A program made the translations under genes and the position numbers. Shown one piece after another: positions 59,215 through 64,000 of a DNA stretch of 64,000 bases (position 1 is its first letter; each line of letters opens with the position of its first letter). The notes beneath the pieces were generated by a model. It saw only the letters and a list, made by a program, of their open reading frames with translations. It had not been told where the DNA came from and did no database searches. The DNA comes from Lumnitzera littorea (taxonomy: Eukaryota; Streptophyta; Magnoliopsida; Myrtales; Combretaceae). The DNA is taken from positions 9,383,653-9,447,652 of the forward strand of contig JAMXBB010000010.1 of the NCBI GenBank assembly GCA_024138015.1. The letters are read 5' to 3'.

Positions 59215-59935
59215 CAAAAAGAAAGATGAGACGATGCCCTAAAGGCTAATGGGATCCTTAAAAGATGGGATAGTACCCTAAAGGCTAGGTACATCCTTAA
59301 AAAGAATAAAAGAGGAGTCAGTGCTCTAAGAGCTGACTAGAACCCTAAAAAGATGGGACAATGCCCTAAAGGCTAACTAGAACGCTAAAAAGAAGAAAAG
59401 AGGGTTAGTGCTCTAAGAGCTAGCTAGAACCCTAAAAAGACGGGACAACACCCTAAAGGTTAGCTAGAACCCTTAAAAGAATAAAAGAGGGGTTAGTGCT
59501 CTAAGAGCTAGCTAATACCCTAGAAAGACAGGACAGTGCCTTAAAGGCTAACTGGAACCTTGAAAAGAATAAAAGAGGGGTTAGTACTCTAAGAGCTAGC
59601 TAATACCCTAGAAAGACGGGACATCGTCCTAAAAGCTAGCTAGAACCCTAAAAACTAGCTAGAACCCTAAAAAGAATAAAAGAAGGGCTTATGCTCTAAG
59701 AGCTAGCTAACACCCTAAAAAGACAGGACAGTGCCCTAAATCCTAGCTGGAACCCTGAAAAGAATAAAAGAGGGGTTGGTGCTCTAAGAGCTAACTAATA
59801 CCCTAGAAAAACGGGGTTGGTGCTTTAAGAGCTAACTAATACCCTAGAAAAACAGGACAGTGCCCTAAAAGCTAGCTAGAACCCTAAAAGGAATAGAAAA
59901 GGGGGACAACACTCTAAGAGCTAGCTTGAACCCTA
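59215..59935. repeat. Tandem array C, ~107-bp compound units
   Basis: Each compound unit joins GACGGGACAGTGCCCTAAAG + GCTAGCTAGAACCCTAAAAA with AGAATAAAAGAGGGGTTAGT + GCTCTAAGAGCTAGCTAA. It contains two related ~54-bp halves. About 6-7 units are present, with small local duplications near 59655-59670 and 59800-59850. Confidence 0.85.
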
Positions 59936-61734
59936 AGAGGAAATTGATGAAGTATTGAAGAATTAAAGGAAGGAAAGCAACCAGTTTTAAAAGACTTCTT
60001 GACTTGGAAAAGTATTTACAAGAAGATTGTTAAAAACCCATTTATGAAAAAAAATGCATTAGGGATAGGCCCCTTAATTTGAAAGAGTTAAAAAACTGCA
60101 ACAAGGAAAAAAGATCTAAACTATTGAGGTTAATTAAAAAAACAAAGACCACCTTAGACAAGAAATGGATGACATGGATTGAAAACTTAGCTATACGAGC
60201 TGACATGGATTAGACAAGAATTTTGTGACAAGCCTTTACTTTCTCTTTCTTCTTCTTTTTTTTTTTTTTGTTAACAGTTTTACCAACGTATATAAATTAT
60301 TATTTAAGGAACAATCTTATAACCCCCTATCCATGGTAATCATGTGGAGTTTCTCAATGCTCATAACCCTAGGGCTTTCTCATAGGGCTCTTGTGATTTC
60401 AAGACATTCCTTTCTTAAGAAAAAGGTAACCTAAGATTACCTTAGTCAAAGAGGTCTTCCTTGTTAGCTTTTGGTTTAGATTTCTCTCTCAACTACAGTT
60501 CCAAAAGTTATAGTCCATTTTGCAAGTGACATGCCTTGATCAATCCATTGGGTCTTTTTTGGTTCAACCTTATGAATTTAGGCTTTTGGTCCGAGGGTTT
60601 CAAAAAGGATTAATAAATAGGCTTATTTTGAAATAAATACTTTTATTAATCGTGAGTGTACAAGTTAAGAACCATAGGGAAAAATTAGAAGTATGCTTAC
60701 CTTAGTTTCAAAAAGAATTTTTATTAAAGATAAATTATCTTTTAAGATCAGAAGAGCTTTTACTCGTGTAAGGATGGTACTATAGCTAGGGAGGCCTTAT
60801 GGAATTCAGTATCGATAAGAGAGGCTTCAAAGTGTTAGAGTGGATATGGAGATTTAGGTTTTCGGGCTTTGGAGCGTGATTTAAAGCCTTGTGTTTCTTG
60901 AAACTTTTTAGGCTCGAGTTCCCTGCCTTTTGATTTAGTTTGCTACCCCTATTAGGATATGATACATCTCTTAGGGCCTTTATCTTACTCTAGGGCCCAA
61001 TTCTTTGGCCTTTTTTTTTTCATCTTCTCTTTACTTTGCCCTACTATCTCTTCCTATTATTTTCTTTCCTCTTGACTCCAAGAGTGATTATTGCTGAGTT
61101 TTTTACTTTTTAAGTGATTCAGGGCCTTAAATCTATAGATTTCTAATGTATGGGCTTGAGGTGTTTGAAAAGGAAATTGGCTCTTCTTCATTTCAAAGAA
61201 AAATAATTTATCAGAAATACAGGTTGTTTTTGAATTAATGTTACTTACGTAAGCATAAACCAATCTTACCCCTATCTTCTAATCAATGATCCTAACCTCC
61301 AAATTACCCCATTGTGGGGTGATTCTTGACAGGGTTTAAATTTGAAAGTTCACTCAATAGGTCCAACGGGGTGAACAACAGATGATTGTGTTTAAGATTT
61401 AGAAATGAATGCCTAACTTCATTTTAATCTACATATGACATTCAAAGTGGACTTCTTTTAAGGAATGAGTCCAAAGTATCCTCACCATTATGTTGCTCAA
61501 CTCTCAAAGTATTTTATGTTAGTGTGTAGGATACAGCTTGTCTCTTCTCATTCTAAACTTTTCAAAATGTGAGTTACCGGCTTTTTAAGGAGGATTTTAT
61601 TTTTTATTTACCTAAGATGAGGATTGGTTTTGCCTCCAAGTTTCTTAAATCATGCCCTAGTATTTTAACTTTATATTTTGGTTTGTTCATGATTGAGCTT
61701 GGCTTTCTAAAGAAATTGGGGATTCTGGCTTAGC
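59936..61734. other. Spacer within element B, no gene
   Basis: AT-rich with T-rich tracts. The frames at 60225-60434 and 61057-61263 match nothing I recognise. Confidence 0.4.
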
Positions 61735-62230
61735 TTGGTTACTTTTAAGGGTTGAGGATTGTGCTCAGGTTAGCTGCCTTGATGGGCTGTAGTTCATGTT
61801 CGGATTGGCTACTTGGCCTAGTGGCTTATGTTTGGGTAAGTCACTTGAATGAGCCTAAGGTTGGTGTTTAAGTTGAATGCCTAGCCAAGCGACTTATATT
61901 TAGGTTACTTACCTGAATAGGCCTAAGGTTGGTGTTGGTCAAGTGGCTTGTGTTTAGATTAGATGGGATAAAGGGCTCGTGTTGGTTCCTTTAATAGATC
62001 AAAGGATCTAGTGTGAGTTGAAAGCCAAGTGTTTAGGCTGACTGCTTAAGTGGGCCAAAGGGCTCGTGTTTGTTAAATGGGCCAAGGGCTCATATTGGGG
62101 TTGAATGGGCTAAGGGGCTCATGTTTGGCTTCCTTAATAGATCGAAGGATCTGGTGTGGTTCGGAAACCAAATATTTAGGTTGGTTACTTGAGTAGACTA
62201 GAGGCCTAAGCTTATGTTGGCTCTTTTGAC
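61735..62230. repeat. Degenerate tandem array D
   Basis: Recurring words are GGGC(T/C)AA.GGGCTCGTGTT, AGGTTGG(T/C)TACTTGAGT, AGCCTAAGGTTGGTG and TTAATAGATC.AAGGATC. They repeat at roughly 50-100-base spacing and are diverged from one another. The array appears older than A-C. Confidence 0.6.
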
Positions 62231-62694
62231 CCATAAGGATTTATAGCCATTGGCAACTTTTCTTTTTATTTTTTATATATTTTTTGTTTTTCAATTTTTT
62301 TTCTTTTTTATATTTTATATTTTTTTTATTCTTTTAAGAGAGAGAAAGGTAAATTTTTATTTTCAAAAAATAATTTACAAATAAGGATGGTGATTTTTTG
62401 GGTTTCTAGTTTACAAGACTATAGATTTTATTTACATTTCCCCAAATAAAAACGAATAGTGGTTAGATAAATGTTTATTGAAAGACTATTTATAAAGGCA
62501 GGAATGTTAAAGAATGAAGAATAATGAACTTAAGAGCTTTATTATTTTGAAAAAAGATCAAAATACAAAAATAAAGGTAGAGAACCTAACATTTATTCTA
62601 AAACTTTATTCTAGGCTCTAAATTGGAAAAAACCCTATATTGAGTCTCGTATACGAGCCTTAAGGTTCTCTATCATCTCATAAGTATCTCTAAT

Positions 62695-62738
62695 GACCTG
62701 TGCCAAAAGAGACCTTGACCTGTGCTAAAAGAGACCTT
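62695..62738. repeat. 22-bp direct repeat, two copies
   Basis: GACCTGTGCYAAAAGAGACC plus TT occurs twice head to tail, with one difference. Confidence 0.9.
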
Positions 62739-62965
62739 GAGGCTCGGTCATGAGCCTTAGAACACTCGAGCTTTTCCTTCAAATAGGCAATTTCATCTCT
62801 CAACATCTATTTGCAAATCCTAGAGGTATCTAGTAGCCTATTGTTTGCTTAATCATTTGCTTAGTTGTGTGCCATCTTAAGTCTACACATTTCATAGACA
62901 AGAATCAATTATCAACACAACGAAAGAAAGTATATGGAAATATACAGATGTTAGGATTGTTCTGG

Positions 62966-63076
62966 TTAATACATTACCTCTTAAGTTGCAACCTTACTAT
63001 AATTTTCAAAAACTTGCTTACATTAAAACTCTTGAACAAACAGTAAGGTTGCAATTTCTCAAGGGTAATGTATTAA
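62966..63076. repeat. Foldback: 33/35-base inverted arms, 43-base loop
   Basis: The left arm 62966-62998 (TTAATACATTACC...GTTGCAACCTTACT) is nearly the exact complement of the right arm 63042-63076 (AGTAAGGTTGCAA...GGTAATGTATTAA). The only interruptions are in the middle. Pairing stops abruptly outside the arms. It lies about 570 bases inside the primer-binding site of element B, in the transcribed leader if the element is expressed. Confidence 0.85.
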
Positions 63077-63648
63077 TTCAAGCTCAAAAGAGAGTATATA
63101 TAATTAGGGTGGGTTCTAAAAGGTCCTTAAGCTCTGTGACCTTGTTTTTAGAAAACATTTTCATTAGTCACAATGAGCTTTATCGGGGAGGCCTAATCGG
63201 CCCCAAACAACGGCTACACCACTACACCCAAAACTTACACAATGCCCCCCATCATAAAGTCCTAAGACAGCCTGGGTTTGACCATATCTACCTTGCATCT
63301 TTGATACAATAGATGAACCCTCTATGCCCTGGTGTATACTGTTTGCAAAATAAATATGCTAATAAAAAAAAATATACACATGAAATCAATAACAAATAAA
63401 AAAATAATCAAATAACATGAGTATTTTAAAAAGCAATTTTAATTTCGAAATGTTTTTTAAGTGGCTAACCCTCTTGAGGTCCCTAGTAAAGCTGCCAAGC
63501 TATCAAGCCTAGTTTTTTTCCTCCTGGCTTTTTTTTTATAAATTAAGTCTTTTTTAAACCAATCGATACTAAACCCTTACCCATTTAGTACTGACTCTCA
63601 ACCAAGGTTTAAAGAAAACCAATTCTTTTTACATTTTGAATGTACTTC

Positions 63649-63658
63649 AGAGTCGCCA
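63649..63658 (-). promoter_or_regulatory. Primer-binding site of element B
   Basis: The minus-strand TGGCGACTCT directly follows the LTR that lies to the right. Many plant gypsy elements carry a GAGTCGCCA signature at this spot, on the opposite strand. Confidence 0.55.
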
Positions 63659-64000
63659 CCCGACTGGAGTCAAGAAAAAGAGTTAAGTTATAACCAATTA
63701 AGTGGATTAATTATAATTTAGCTACCGGTCTATCGATTAAACTATTTCATAAAATAGTTTTTAAAAGCCAAAGATCTAGATCAGAAGGCTAATTTATTAA
63801 ACACTAAACGGATACCATTCTTTAACTTTCCAATTTTAAATTTTCTTTTCAGTATGCGCTTTTTGAATTTCTAAATGACTAAACATGTTACGTGCAACTA
63901 ATTTAATTAATTTGCACAAATATCTACAAAGATGGAAAAAAAAATTTCAATGAGTCACCCCGTAATTACCTACAAATGCCTACATACCCACTATTTGGGA
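63659..64000 (-). repeat. 5' LTR of element B, cut by window end
   Basis: It aligns with the 3' end of the element A LTR (50550 onward): CCCGACTGGAGTCAAGAAA against CCCGATCAGAATTAAGAAA, and later GTCACCCCGTAATTACCTAC. The rest of the LTR lies beyond the window. Confidence 0.6.

Larger units (their letters stand above)
57717..63648 (-). mobile_element. Interior of non-autonomous LTR element B (5.9 kb)
   Basis: It is bounded by a polypurine tract at 57717 and a primer-binding site at 63649-63658, with LTR sequence on both outer sides. I found no gag, protease, reverse transcriptase, RNase H or integrase signature. Most of it is tandem repeat arrays (57900-59935, 61735-62230) and AT-rich spacer. 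A minus-strand Leu/Glu/Lys-rich segment near 62700-62830 (EIAYLKEKLE-type) may be the remnant of a coiled-coil ORF. The layout fits a large non-autonomous derivative, perhaps of a Tat/Ogre-type element, but the lineage is an inference. Confidence 0.6.

Noticed and set aside
57900..59935. CRISPR-like direct repeats
   Set aside because: Units are contiguous tandem copies of 40-107 bases without unique spacers, in a plant genome context.
62986..63312. 108-codon open frame, plus strand
   Set aside because: It overlaps the right arm of the foldback and the leader of element B, has no recognisable domain, and its length is within what chance gives in a 64-kb window.

Overview
The window looks like a stretch of a flowering-plant (probably eudicot) nuclear genome. 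It is AT-rich, has an intron-split gene with GT-AG splice sites, and is otherwise almost entirely decayed plant transposable elements: Ty3/gypsy elements of at least three kinds, a Ty1/copia scrap, Helitron-like elements and one small TIR element. Two runs of N (11077-11206 and 24511-24648) mark scaffold joins. The species cannot be told from the sequence.

The only complete protein-coding gene I can support is on the minus strand at 13158-14830. It has four exons and encodes a predicted 254-residue HAD-superfamily phosphatase of the plant PS2/PEPC1-like (inorganic pyrophosphatase 2-like, 'Put_Phosphatase') family. Its last exon and about 2.8 kb of flank appear twice (8253-11076 and 11207-14030), almost identical and meeting at an N gap. 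This looks like an unmerged contig overlap rather than a true tandem duplication. Four short relics of exon 1 of the same family lie far away at 48984, 49883, 54036 and 54390, arranged as two convergent pairs.

Layout: 1-5500 gypsy and copia debris with LTR pieces; 5500-8250 AT-rich with no gene; 8253-14830 the duplicated segment and the phosphatase gene; 15300-24510 a plus-strand gypsy element (gag, protease, reverse transcriptase) split by a 3.5-kb solo LTR with a near-perfect 5-bp target duplication; 24841-25316 a Helitron-like element; 26330-31764 a Tat-type gypsy element whose pol and gag now face opposite ways; 31765-36895 an LTR piece joined to a minus-strand gypsy gag-pol that carries a 741-bp TIR element; 36896-40371 a complete 3.5-kb LTR with a primer-binding site; 40980-42340 an LTR-like block; 42360-47190 another minus-strand gypsy element; 48800-54520 phosphatase relics, a Helitron-like end and a 2.4-kb LTR; 55840-64000 a large, apparently non-coding LTR element whose 5.9-kb interior is mostly tandem repeat arrays and which runs off the window.

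Every transposon reading frame I followed is broken by stops or frameshifts, so the elements look inactive. The notable points are the likely false duplication around the gene, the inverted pairs of phosphatase exon-1 relics, the tandem-repeat-filled element at the right end with a strong foldback near its 5' end, and several datable nested insertions.
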